Source: Helicobacteraceae bacterium (GTDB taxonomy: Bacteria; Campylobacterota; Campylobacteria; Campylobacterales; SZUA-545). From it: a stretch of DNA of 9,867 nucleotides. The notes under the pieces are model-generated. The model saw only the letters and a list, made by a program, of their open reading frames with translations, searched no databases and was not told the DNA's origin. The position numbers and the translations under genes were made by a program. Below are positions 1 through 6,076 of this stretch, one piece after another. Positions within the stretch are counted from its first letter, which is position 1; every line of letters begins with the position of its first letter. The stretch spans positions 1-9,867 of the forward strand of contig QKHD01000039.1 of assembly GCA_003250175.1 (NCBI GenBank), in the 5' to 3' direction.

Positions 1-41
1 CTCCTCCGGAGCCTCCGGAGGGTAAACCCCCACAATCTTGA
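1..41 (+). CDS. possible C-terminal tail of an upstream gene (partial)
   Basis: The third frame is open from the window edge to a TGA at 39-41 and reads PPEPPEGKPPQS. A proline- and glutamate-rich tail of this kind is common at protein C-termini, and it would explain the tandem 9-bp repeat CCTCCGGAG at 3-11 and 12-20 as two PPE codon triplets. Frames one and two also stay open for short distances, and the reverse complement of 1-11 looks like a purine-rich Shine-Dalgarno for a divergent gene to the left. The assignment is therefore weak and no product can be named. Confidence 0.25.
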   Translation, partial: PPEPPEGKPPQS

Positions 42-58
42 CCAATTTACTATAGATT
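34..58 (+). promoter_or_regulatory. putative Rrf2-type operator (upstream copy)
   Basis: The stretch begins AATCTTGACC and continues with an A/T core and ACTATAG. The first nine bases, AATCTTGAC, recur exactly at 1146-1154 in front of the sulfate operon, and 17 of 26 positions match over the full alignment of the two sites. By hand, about 17 of 25 positions fit the E. coli IscR type 1 consensus as I remember it. The natural ligand would be the Rrf2 protein encoded at 683-1096. The operator role is inferred from sequence resemblance and context. Confidence 0.4.
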
Positions 59-91
59 AAAGAAAAAATATATTTGTTTCTATCAAAGGCT

Positions 92-169
92 TTGTTGACA
101 GATATAAAAATATTTTACTTTTATTCTTGACAAAGTCTACCAAAATACTTGACATTAAAAAACTTTTCT
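92..169 (+). promoter_or_regulatory. cluster of TTGAC half-sites upstream of the regulator unit
   Basis: TTGAC occurs at 95-99, 127-131 and 149-153, besides the copy at 38-42. The last three are 32 and 22 bp apart, close to three and two helical turns, so they would lie on one face of the DNA. The 149 copy is preceded by ATAC, giving ATACTTGAC, a full match to the left half of the IscR type 1 consensus as remembered, and it overlaps the -35 element of the main promoter. This is consistent with autorepression by the Rrf2 regulator. TTGACA is also simply a -35 hexamer, so part of the pattern could be tandem promoters. Confidence 0.4.
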
Positions 170-177
170 GCCATAAT
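149..177 (+). promoter_or_regulatory. sigma70-type promoter of the DUF4395-rrf2 unit
   Basis: A perfect -35 hexamer TTGACA (149-154) is followed after exactly 17 bp by CATAAT (172-177), one mismatch from TATAAT. Transcription would begin near 184, leaving a leader of about 57 nt before the ATG at 241. Two further -10-like hexamers, TATAAG (186-191) and TATAAC (199-204), lie downstream and could act as extra start points. The surrounding DNA is strongly A/T-rich compared with the genes. Confidence 0.6.
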
Positions 178-240
178 CTCACTCATATAAGAAAAACATA
201 TAACACTCTCGCTCATAAAAGCGGGGAAAAGGAGACCACG

Positions 241-675
241 ATGATTCAGGCTTGTCCTATCAGTTTTAAGCGTATCGATGCCAATCAGGTACGCGTCCAC
301 GCCGCAGTGATTACCGCACTGCTTTTTGTGTTTGTGCTGGGAGATGCGATGTGGGTGATGCCCCTAATCGCATACGACTTCGCCATGCGCCTTTTTGCAT
401 CGCCGGTCTACTCCCCGCTGGTCTGGCTGAGCCGGGAGATTAAAACCTGTCTGGGAATCGGCGAGCGCATGACCGACGCGGCGCCAAAATTTTTTGCGGC
501 ATGGCTCGGTCTGGTGATGGCGGTGGCCATTATCGGGCTGGCGGCTGCGGGGTTAACGCCCTATGTCTACGCATTGACGGCGGTTTTTGCCCTCTGCGCG
601 ATTCTTGAAGCCGTTTTTGATTATTGTATCGGCTGCAAGATCTACATGATTTTGCGGAAATTCCAACGGATATAG
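241..675 (+). CDS. DUF4395 family membrane protein
   Basis: This is a small membrane protein of 144 residues with the hallmarks of DUF4395: an N-terminal Cys-Pro (residues 5-6), an RIDANQVRVHA segment entering the first hydrophobic region (about 20-50), a second hydrophobic region (about 84-126), and a C-terminal Cys-x-x-Cys (C129, C132). The start at 241 is chosen because AAAAGGAG at 227-234 sits 6 nt upstream. An in-frame TTG at 127 lies upstream of the predicted transcription start and would add 38 residues unlike the family. The biochemical function of DUF4395 is not established. The conserved cysteines suggest a redox or thiol-related role in the membrane. It is first in a two-gene unit with an Rrf2 regulator, next to a sulfate assimilation operon, so a link to sulfur or thiol balance is plausible but inferred. 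Confidence 0.85.
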   Translation: MIQACPISFKRIDANQVRVHAAVITALLFVFVLGDAMWVMPLIAYDFAMRLFASPVYSPLVWLSREIKTCLGIGERMTDAAPKFFAAWLGLVMAVAIIGLAAAGLTPYVYALTAVFALCAILEAVFDYCIGCKIYMILRKFQRI

Positions 676-682
676 GAGCAAC

Positions 683-1096
683 ATGGCCGGTATTTCATCC
701 AAGGGCATGTACGGCCTGGCGGCAATGTATGAACTGATGCGTTCGGAAAACGGCACCCCGGTTCAGATCCGGGAGATCGCCGAACGGGCGAATATCCCCC
801 AAAACTACCTGGAGCAGCTCCTGGTGCAATTGCGCCGGGCCGGGCTGGTGACCAGCGTGCGGGGCGCACAGGGCGGGTACCTGCTGGCGAAAAAGCCGGT
901 GGACATTACCGTCTTTGATATTTTTGAAGTGATGGAGGGGGACCTCTGTTTCGGGACCTATAAAATAGAAAATCCCGTCCTGGAGCTTTTCCTTGACGAG
1001 AGCCAGAAGGAGATCAGGAAGATTTTTTCCATCTCCCTGGCGGAGTTGGATAAGTACCAGCAGATGATCTCCCAACGGTTGATTTACAACATCTGA
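683..1096 (+). CDS. Rrf2 family transcriptional regulator, CymR-like
   Basis: The 137-residue protein is a winged-helix DNA-binding regulator of the Rrf2 family. The N-terminal signature ISSKGMYGLAAMYEL (4-18), the recognition-helix region IPQNYLEQLLVQLRRAGLV (38-56) and the wing RGAQGGYLLAKKP (60-72) are all clear. IscR-type members bind a [2Fe-2S] cluster with three cysteines near residues 92-104. This protein has a single cysteine (C89) and so cannot hold that cluster. In length and cluster-free layout it is closer to CymR of Bacillus, which represses cysteine and sulfur-uptake genes together with O-acetylserine sulfhydrylase. The ATG at 683 has GGAG at 675-678, overlapping the TAG of the gene before it, which implies coupled expression. 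Its position just before the sulfate operon, and TTGAC-type boxes in front of both units, suggest it regulates both. The target set and the signal are inferred. Confidence 0.88.
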   Translation: MAGISSKGMYGLAAMYELMRSENGTPVQIREIAERANIPQNYLEQLLVQLRRAGLVTSVRGAQGGYLLAKKPVDITVFDIFEVMEGDLCFGTYKIENPVLELFLDESQKEIRKIFSISLAELDKYQQMISQRLIYNI

Positions 1097-1108
1097 GGCA
1101 GTCTGGCG

Positions 1109-1137
1109 AAGGGGCCGGAGCGATCCGGCCCTTTTTT
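1109..1137 (+). terminator. intrinsic terminator after the Rrf2 gene
   Basis: A perfect 8-bp G+C-rich stem (GGGCCGGA at 1112-1119, TCCGGCCC at 1124-1131) closes a GCGA tetraloop of the stable GNRA type and is followed by six T residues (1132-1137). Two A residues at 1109-1110 can extend the stem by pairing with the T tract. It lies 12 nt after the rrf2 stop codon and separates the regulator unit from the sulfate operon. Confidence 0.9.
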
Positions 1138-1155
1138 AACACTCTAATCTTGACT
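1132..1155 (+). promoter_or_regulatory. probable promoter of the sulfate assimilation operon
   Basis: Because a strong terminator ends at 1137, the operon needs its own promoter before the ATG at 1190. The best candidate is TCTAAT (1143-1148), one mismatch from TATAAT, preceded by a T tract. A T-rich upstream region without a clear -35 is typical of Campylobacterota promoters. Initiation near 1155 would leave a leader of about 35 nt that keeps the ribosome-binding site. The alternative pairing TTGACT (1150-1155) with TAATAT (1172-1177), 16-bp spacing, would start transcription near 1184, inside or after the ribosome-binding site, so it is less likely. Confidence 0.45.
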
Positions 1156-1172
1156 AAATCGCTCGACTTAAT
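1146..1172 (+). promoter_or_regulatory. putative Rrf2-type operator of the sulfate operon
   Basis: The site contains AATCTTGAC (1146-1154), identical to the box at 34-42, and an imperfect direct repeat TTGACTAAAT (1150-1159) and TCGACTTAAT (1163-1172), 8 of 10 matching with a 13-bp period. By hand it fits about 19 of 25 positions of the IscR type 1 consensus as remembered, the best match in the window. It spans the expected transcription start, where a bound repressor would block initiation. Binding by the neighbouring Rrf2 protein is inferred. Confidence 0.45.
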
Positions 1173-1189
1173 AATATAGGAGAAACACA

Positions 1190-1420
1190 ATGCGTGAAAG
1201 GGCATATCGGAGCGTGATCAAAACCGTCTCCTGGCGGGTTTTAGGAACGGTCGACACGATGGTGATCTCGTTTCTGATCACGGGCAGCATGGTGATGGCG
1301 GCGTCCATCGGCTCGATCGAGGTGATCACCAAGATGGTGCTCTATTACTTCCACGAACGGGCCTGGGACAAGATCAAGATCGGCCGGGTCGAGACAGCGA
1401 AAAGCGACTACCAAATCTAA
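1190..1420 (+). CDS. DUF2061 family small membrane protein
   Basis: This 76-residue protein matches DUF2061: RSVIKTVSWRVLGTVDT (7-23), a hydrophobic stretch carrying the ITG motif (24-45), then a second part with EVITKMVLYYFHERAWD (44-60) and a basic C-terminus. Two membrane passes are likely. GGAG at 1179-1182 lies 7 nt before the ATG. The family is often encoded beside cysD/cysN/cysH or fused to APS kinase in other proteobacteria, and here it is the first gene of the operon, 10 nt before cysH. Its molecular role is unknown. A part in sulfate uptake or in placing the assimilation enzymes at the membrane has been suggested by such neighbourhoods but cannot be shown from this sequence. Confidence 0.85.
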   Translation: MRERAYRSVIKTVSWRVLGTVDTMVISFLITGSMVMAASIGSIEVITKMVLYYFHERAWDKIKIGRVETAKSDYQI

Positions 1421-1430
1421 AGGAGAGGAT

Positions 1431-2153
1431 ATGAAACACATTGCGGAGGAACTCAACGCCCGCTTTCAAGGAGCGTCCGCTCCGGAGGTACTGGCGTGGT
1501 TTTTGAACGAGTACGGCGACACCATCGCCCTGGCGTCCAGTTTCGGGGCAGAGGATCAGGTGGTAACCGACCTGCTCTTTGGCATCAGTCCCGAGGCGAA
1601 GATTTTTACCCTGGATACGGGGCGTCTGCCCTACGAGACCTACGATGTCATGGATCGTACCAATCTCAAATACGGCACCAAGATCGCCATCTACTTTCCG
1701 GAGGCGGAGGATATCCAGAACCTCTACGCCACCCAGGGGGTCAACGGATTTTACGAAAGCGTCGAGCGGCGAAAAGCGTGCTGCCATGTACGCAAGATCC
1801 TCCCCCTGCGACGGGCCCTTAAGGGGCTGAATGTCTGGATCACCGGGCTGCGCCGCGAGCAGTCGGTCACCCGGGATTCGATGCAGATGGTGGAGTGGGA
1901 CGAAGGCAACAACCTGATCAAGCTCAACCCCCTCATCGAGTGGGACGAAGCGGCGGTCTGGGACTACCTCAAACAACACCGCGTCCCCTACAACAAACTG
2001 CACGACCAGGGCTATCCCAGCATCGGGTGCGCCCCCTGTACCCGTGCCGTAGCTCCGGGCGAAGATGTCCGTGCCGGACGCTGGTGGTGGGAAAACCCCG
2101 AACACAAAGAGTGCGGACTGCACTTTAAAGAGAAAGGAAAGGAGCAACAATGA
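1431..2153 (+). CDS. cysH: assimilatory adenylyl-sulfate (APS) reductase
   Basis: CysH reduces adenosine 5'-phosphosulfate to sulfite and AMP with thioredoxin- or glutaredoxin-type thiols. The 240-residue protein has the nucleotide-binding region with SSFGAEDQV (36-44) and [11 protein letters not shown] (61-71), the substrate-binding [10 protein letters not shown] (139-148), and the catalytic C-terminal ECGLH with nucleophile C228. The pair C117-C118 plus C200/C203 (CAPC) form the 4Fe-4S ligand set of APS-using enzymes; PAPS reductases such as that of E. coli lack it. This fits the absence of an APS kinase gene in the operon. AGGAGAGG (1421-1428) precedes the ATG directly. The stop overlaps the cysD start by 4 nt (ATGA), so translation of the two is coupled. 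Confidence 0.96.
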   Translation: MKHIAEELNARFQGASAPEVLAWFLNEYGDTIALASSFGAEDQVVTDLLFGISPEAKIFTLDTGRLPYETYDVMDRTNLKYGTKIAIYFPEAEDIQNLYATQGVNGFYESVERRKACCHVRKILPLRRALKGLNVWITGLRREQSVTRDSMQMVEWDEGNNLIKLNPLIEWDEAAVWDYLKQHRVPYNKLHDQGYPSIGCAPCTRAVAPGEDVRAGRWWWENPEHKECGLHFKEKGKEQQ

Positions 2154-3067
2154 AAGCACTAGGTAACGAACAGATCAGCCACCTCAAACGGCTGGAAGCG
2201 GAGAGCATCCACATCATGCGGGAGGTGGTGGCGGAGTTTGAGAATCCGGCGATGCTCTACTCCATCGGCAAAGACTCTTCGGTCATGCTGCACCTGGCGA
2301 TCAAGGCCTTTCACCCGGCCAAGTTGCCCTTTCCGCTGCTGCATGTGGACACGACCTGGAAATTCAAGGAGATGATCGAATTCCGCGATCAGCGTGTCAA
2401 GGAGCTGGGGCTGGACCTTCTGGTCCATGTCAACCAAGACGGCGTCGATCAGAAGATCGGCCCCTTCTCCCACGGGTCCAAGATTCACACCGACGTGATG
2501 AAGACCGAGGGGCTCAAACAGGCGCTGAACAAATACAAGTTCGACGCCGTCTTCGGCGGGGCGCGCCGGGACGAGGAAAAATCCCGCGCCAAGGAGCGCA
2601 TCTACTCCTTCCGCGACAAAAACCACCGCTGGGACCCGAAAAACCAGCGTCCGGAATTGTGGAACATCTACAACGGCCGGATCAAAAAGGGCGAGAGCAT
2701 CCGGGTCTTCCCGCTTTCGAACTGGACCGAGCAGGATATCTGGCAGTACATCTACCTGGAGCAGATTCCCATCGTGCCCCTCTACTACGCAGCTAAACGC
2801 CCGGTGGTCGAGCGCGACGGGGTCAAGCTGATGGTGGACGACGAGCGTTTTCCGCTCCAGCCGGGGGAAACCCCGGTTTTGGAGACGGTGCGGTTCCGTA
2901 CCCTGGGCTGCTACCCCCTCACCGGGGCGGTCGTGAGCGAAGCGGCGACGCTTCCGGAGATTATCGGCGAGATGCTTCTGGCCACCACGAGCGAGCGCCA
3001 GGGGCGCATGATCGACAGTGACGAAGCCGGCAGCATGGAAAAGAAAAAAATGGAGGGATACTTCTAA
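2150..3067 (+). CDS. cysD: sulfate adenylyltransferase subunit 2 (CysD)
   Basis: CysD is the catalytic ATP-sulfurylase subunit and joins sulfate to ATP to make APS and pyrophosphate, driven by GTP hydrolysis on CysN. The 305-residue length is normal. The PP-loop signature SIGKDSS is at 38-44. [16 protein letters not shown] (about 135-150), the [11 protein letters not shown] segment and the [12 protein letters not shown] segment near the C-terminus are CysD hallmarks. The start is set by GGAG (2141-2144) 5 nt upstream, and it overlaps the cysH stop by 4 nt. The stop TAA shares one base with the cysN ATG. Confidence 0.97.
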   Translation: MKALGNEQISHLKRLEAESIHIMREVVAEFENPAMLYSIGKDSSVMLHLAIKAFHPAKLPFPLLHVDTTWKFKEMIEFRDQRVKELGLDLLVHVNQDGVDQKIGPFSHGSKIHTDVMKTEGLKQALNKYKFDAVFGGARRDEEKSRAKERIYSFRDKNHRWDPKNQRPELWNIYNGRIKKGESIRVFPLSNWTEQDIWQYIYLEQIPIVPLYYAAKRPVVERDGVKLMVDDERFPLQPGETPVLETVRFRTLGCYPLTGAVVSEAATLPEIIGEMLLATTSERQGRMIDSDEAGSMEKKKMEGYF

Positions 3068-4476
3068 TGACAGCGCAGATTGAACAGCAGAGCTTCGACA
3101 TCGAAGCCTACCTGAAAAACCACGAAGCAAAAGAGTTGGTGCGGTTTATCACCTGCGGCAGCGTCGATGACGGCAAGAGTACCCTCATCGGAAGGCTGCT
3201 GCACGATTCCAAGGCACTCTACGAAGACCAGCTGGCATCCGTCAAGCAGGAGAGCAAAAAATCCGGCACCACGGGTGGAGAGATCGACCTGGCATTATTG
3301 GTGGACGGACTGCAGAGCGAACGGGAGCAGGGCATCACCATCGACGTGGCCTACCGCTACTTTTCGACGGAGAAACGCAAGTTTATTATTGCCGACACCC
3401 CCGGCCACGAGCAGTACACCCGCAACATGGCCACGGGGGCGAGCACGGCCGATCTGGCGATCATCCTGATCGACGCCCGCCGTGGGGTGCTGACCCAGAC
3501 CCGCCGCCACAGTTTTATCGTTACCCTGCTGGGTATCCGGCATGTGGTGGTGGCGATCAACAAGATGGACCTGGTCAACTACGACGAAGCGGTTTACGAA
3601 TCGATCAAAACCGAATACGGCAAGCTGGCCGCGGAGCTGGGGGTCGAGGATGTCCATTTCATCCCGCTCTCCGCCCTGGCCGGAGAAAATGTCGTCTCCC
3701 GCAGCGAGGCGCTGGGTTGGTACCATGGGCCGGCCCTGCTTGACCTGCTGGAGAGCATCAACGTCAAACCGGCATCCGGGACGGGTGATTTCCGCCTGCC
3801 GGTGCAGTATGTCAACCGCCCGCACCTCGATTTCAGAGGGTTTGCGGGCACCATCGCCTCCGGAAGCATCCAGCCCGGTGAGAAAATCACCGTCTGGCCC
3901 TCCGGAAAGAGCGGCACCGTCCGCTCCATCGTCACCTACGACGGGGAGCTGGCCAAGGCCTTCGCCCCCATGGCGGTGACCCTGACTTTAGAGGAGGAGA
4001 TCGACATCAGCCGCGGCGACGTGATCGCCAAGGCCGACACCCCGCCCCAGCAGGCGGACACCCTGGATGTCAACCTGGTCTGGATGGATGAAACCCCGCT
4101 CAAGCTCGGACGCTCCTACTACATCAAGCGGGGCGCCACCCTGCTCAGCGGCGAATTTGAAACGATCCACTACGTCAAGGACGTCAACACCCTGGAAGAG
4201 AAGGGTGCGGATCAGATGGAGCTTAACGGTATCGGCTTTGTCCGGTTGGCGCTGAACGCGCCCATCGCCTTCGACCCCTATACGACCAACCACGAGACCG
4301 GGAGTTTCGTGGTGATCGACCGACAGAGCGACAACACCGTCGCCGCGGGGATGATCGTCCGGGCGGCGGAAGGCAAAACCGAAAGCCAAAGTACAGGACA
4401 CGACGCGTTCGAGGTAGAACTCAACGCCCTCATCCGCAAACACTTCCCCCATTGGGAAGCCAAAGCGGTCTTTTAA
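3067..4476 (+). CDS. cysN: sulfate adenylyltransferase subunit 1 (CysN), GTPase
   Basis: CysN is the regulatory GTPase of the ATP sulfurylase complex and belongs to the EF-Tu/EF-1alpha family. Its 469 residues match the usual single-function form (about 475 in E. coli) with no CysC kinase fused at the end. GTPase motifs are intact: GSVDDGKS (31-38), DTPGH (110-114), NKMD (165-168) and SAL (202-204). [16 protein letters not shown] (86-101) is the CysN version of switch I. The C-terminal half holds the two beta-barrel domains of the family. GGAGGG (3052-3057) lies in the end of cysD upstream of the ATG, and the TAATG junction implies coupled synthesis of the two subunits. Confidence 0.97.
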   Translation: MTAQIEQQSFDIEAYLKNHEAKELVRFITCGSVDDGKSTLIGRLLHDSKALYEDQLASVKQESKKSGTTGGEIDLALLVDGLQSEREQGITIDVAYRYFSTEKRKFIIADTPGHEQYTRNMATGASTADLAIILIDARRGVLTQTRRHSFIVTLLGIRHVVVAINKMDLVNYDEAVYESIKTEYGKLAAELGVEDVHFIPLSALAGENVVSRSEALGWYHGPALLDLLESINVKPASGTGDFRLPVQYVNRPHLDFRGFAGTIASGSIQPGEKITVWPSGKSGTVRSIVTYDGELAKAFAPMAVTLTLEEEIDISRGDVIAKADTPPQQADTLDVNLVWMDETPLKLGRSYYIKRGATLLSGEFETIHYVKDVNTLEEKGADQMELNGIGFVRLALNAPIAFDPYTTNHETGSFVVIDRQSDNTVAAGMIVRAAEGKTESQSTGHDAFEVELNALIRKHFPHWEAKAVF

Positions 4477-4486
4477 GGAACGAGTT

Positions 4487-6076
4487 ATGAGCGAAGTAAA
4501 AGAGACCAAAGCACAGCGCGTCGAGCGCATCAAACGGGAAAAGGACGGCCTGGATGTCCTGGCGGACATCCATCGATACGCCGCCACAGGCGAACCGGTT
4601 GATCCGGAGGATATCGACCGGTTTAAGTGGTACGGGCTTTACACCCAGAATGCCACCTTGAAATCAGAGGATGATCCGGAGACCTATTTCATGCTCCGGA
4701 TCAAACTCGAATCGGGGCTGCTCACCCCCGCCCAGGTGCGATGCCTGGGCGAAATTTCCAGAGAGTACGCCCGCAACACGGCGGACCTCACCACCCGACA
4801 GGATGTCCAGTTTCACTGGATCCGCGTGGCGGACCTGCCCGCGATCTTTGAGAAACTGGCCAGGGTGGGGCTTTCGAGCTCCCTGGCGGCGGGGGACGTA
4901 CCCCGCAACGTGGTCAGCTGCCCCGTCAACGGGATCGACCACGGCGACGTGGCCGACGTGCGCCACCTGGTGGAGGCGGTGAACGGATTTTTCCGCAACA
5001 ACCGCGATTTTTCCAACCTGCCCCGAAAATTTAAAATTGGAATCAGCGGGTGCAGCAAGGACTGTATCTCTCATGAGGTGCAGGACCTCGCCTTTGTGGC
5101 CGTACCGGATGAATCCGGAGCAATTGTTTATGAGGTTCACGTCGGCGGTGGTCTGGCAAAAAACCGCCGCATCGCCGACTACATCGGCCGCACACCGGAA
5201 GCGGGCGTGCTGGCCATCGCCCAGGCGGTGGGGCGGATTTTCCGCGACCACGGCAACCGCGAAAACCGCGACAAGGCGCGTCTGGGTCACCTGGTGGAGG
5301 CCTGGGGCGTGGAAAAGTTTGCGGCGGAGCTGGAGCGGGAGTCGGGCGTGAGCCTGCTGCCCGCCAAGCCGCGCGACATCACCCCCTACGGCCACCGAGG
5401 GCACTTTGGCCTGCAGCCGAGCAAGCGGGGCGGCTACAGCTTTATCGGTTGTGCCATTCTCAGCGGTCATATCGGCGGGGAGGGGCTGCTGAGCCTCGCC
5501 GACCTGATTGAAACGCACGGCGCGGGAAGCGTCAAGGCCACCACGACCCAAAACCTGGTGGTGCTGGACGTGCCCGTCGCCTCCGCGGCGGCTTTGGCCG
5601 AAGCACTCAACCGGGCGGGTCTCGGGGCCAGTCCCAGCGTCTTCCGCGCCCGGACCCTGGCCTGTACGGGGCTGAACTTTTGCAAGTTCGCCGTCAGCGA
5701 GACCAAGGGGCTGGCGGAGAAGATCGTCGCCCACCTGGAGCGCTACTTTCCGGAGTTTACGGAACCCGTCAGCATCAGCGTGACGGGCTGCCCCAACTCC
5801 TGCTCGCACCCGCATATCGTCGATATCGGGCTGCTGGGCGCGATGGTCAAGCGTAATGAAGAGAACATCCGGGGCTTCGAGCTGATCTACGGCGGCTACC
5901 TGGAGGGCGAAAAGAGCCACTTTGGCCGTAAAACGGGGATCAAAATCACGCCGGAAGAGGCCCCGCTGGTGATCGAATCGCTGCTGCGCGAATACAGCAT
6001 CAGCGGTGCCGCCAGTTTCCGGGAATACATCCTGGAGAAAACACGTGAAAACGAGACTCTTCCGGCCCTTGCTTGA
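4487..6076 (+). CDS. siroheme/4Fe-4S sulfite reductase, one-component NirA/SirA type
   Basis: The enzyme catalyses six-electron reduction of sulfite to sulfide on a coupled siroheme and 4Fe-4S centre. At 529 residues it has the two-fold repeat of this family. The cluster ligands are C393 and C399 (ACTGLNFC) with C435 and C439 (TGCPNSC); C439 would also bridge to siroheme iron. TTRQDVQFH (102-110) is the siroheme-contact motif. Anion-binding residues appear to be R71, R140, K181 and K183. Plant-type nitrite reductases carry Asn in place of the second lysine, so the RKFKI sequence favours sulfite, as does the operon. No CysJ-like flavoprotein is encoded nearby, so ferredoxin is the likely donor. 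The N-terminal half has C145, C189 and C193, which roughly echo ligand positions of the C-terminal half. AAGGAA (4475-4480) precedes the ATG. Nitrite reductase remains a weaker alternative. Confidence 0.92.
   Translation: MSEVKETKAQRVERIKREKDGLDVLADIHRYAATGEPVDPEDIDRFKWYGLYTQNATLKSEDDPETYFMLRIKLESGLLTPAQVRCLGEISREYARNTADLTTRQDVQFHWIRVADLPAIFEKLARVGLSSSLAAGDVPRNVVSCPVNGIDHGDVADVRHLVEAVNGFFRNNRDFSNLPRKFKIGISGCSKDCISHEVQDLAFVAVPDESGAIVYEVHVGGGLAKNRRIADYIGRTPEAGVLAIAQAVGRIFRDHGNRENRDKARLGHLVEAWGVEKFAAELERESGVSLLPAKPRDITPYGHRGHFGLQPSKRGGYSFIGCAILSGHIGGEGLLSLADLIETHGAGSVKATTTQNLVVLDVPVASAAALAEALNRAGLGASPSVFRARTLACTGLNFCKFAVSETKGLAEKIVAHLERYFPEFTEPVSISVTGCPNSCSHPHIVDIGLLGAMVKRNEENIRGFELIYGGYLEGEKSHFGRKTGIKITPEEAPLVIESLLREYSISGAASFREYILEKTRENETLPALA

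Noticed and set aside
3..20. Tandem CCTCCGGAG repeat with CTCCGGAG palindromes as an attachment site or operator
   Set aside because: Most simply explained as repeated Pro-Pro-Glu codons at the end of an upstream gene; only two copies and no mobile gene nearby.
127..240. TTG start at 127 that would extend the DUF4395 protein by 38 residues
   Set aside because: It begins upstream of the best promoter's -10, the added residues do not resemble the family, and the ATG at 241 has a strong ribosome-binding site.
1014..1205. Small - strand open frame between rrf2 and the DUF2061 gene
   Set aside because: It runs through the terminator and operator region and has no recognisable product.
2159..3130. 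Long - strand open frame across cysD
   Set aside because: Shadow of a well-supported conserved gene, with no family signature and no ribosome-binding site seen.
4487..6076. Assimilatory nitrite reductase (nirA)
   Set aside because: The family alone allows it, but the sulfate operon and the second active-site lysine (K183) favour sulfite.
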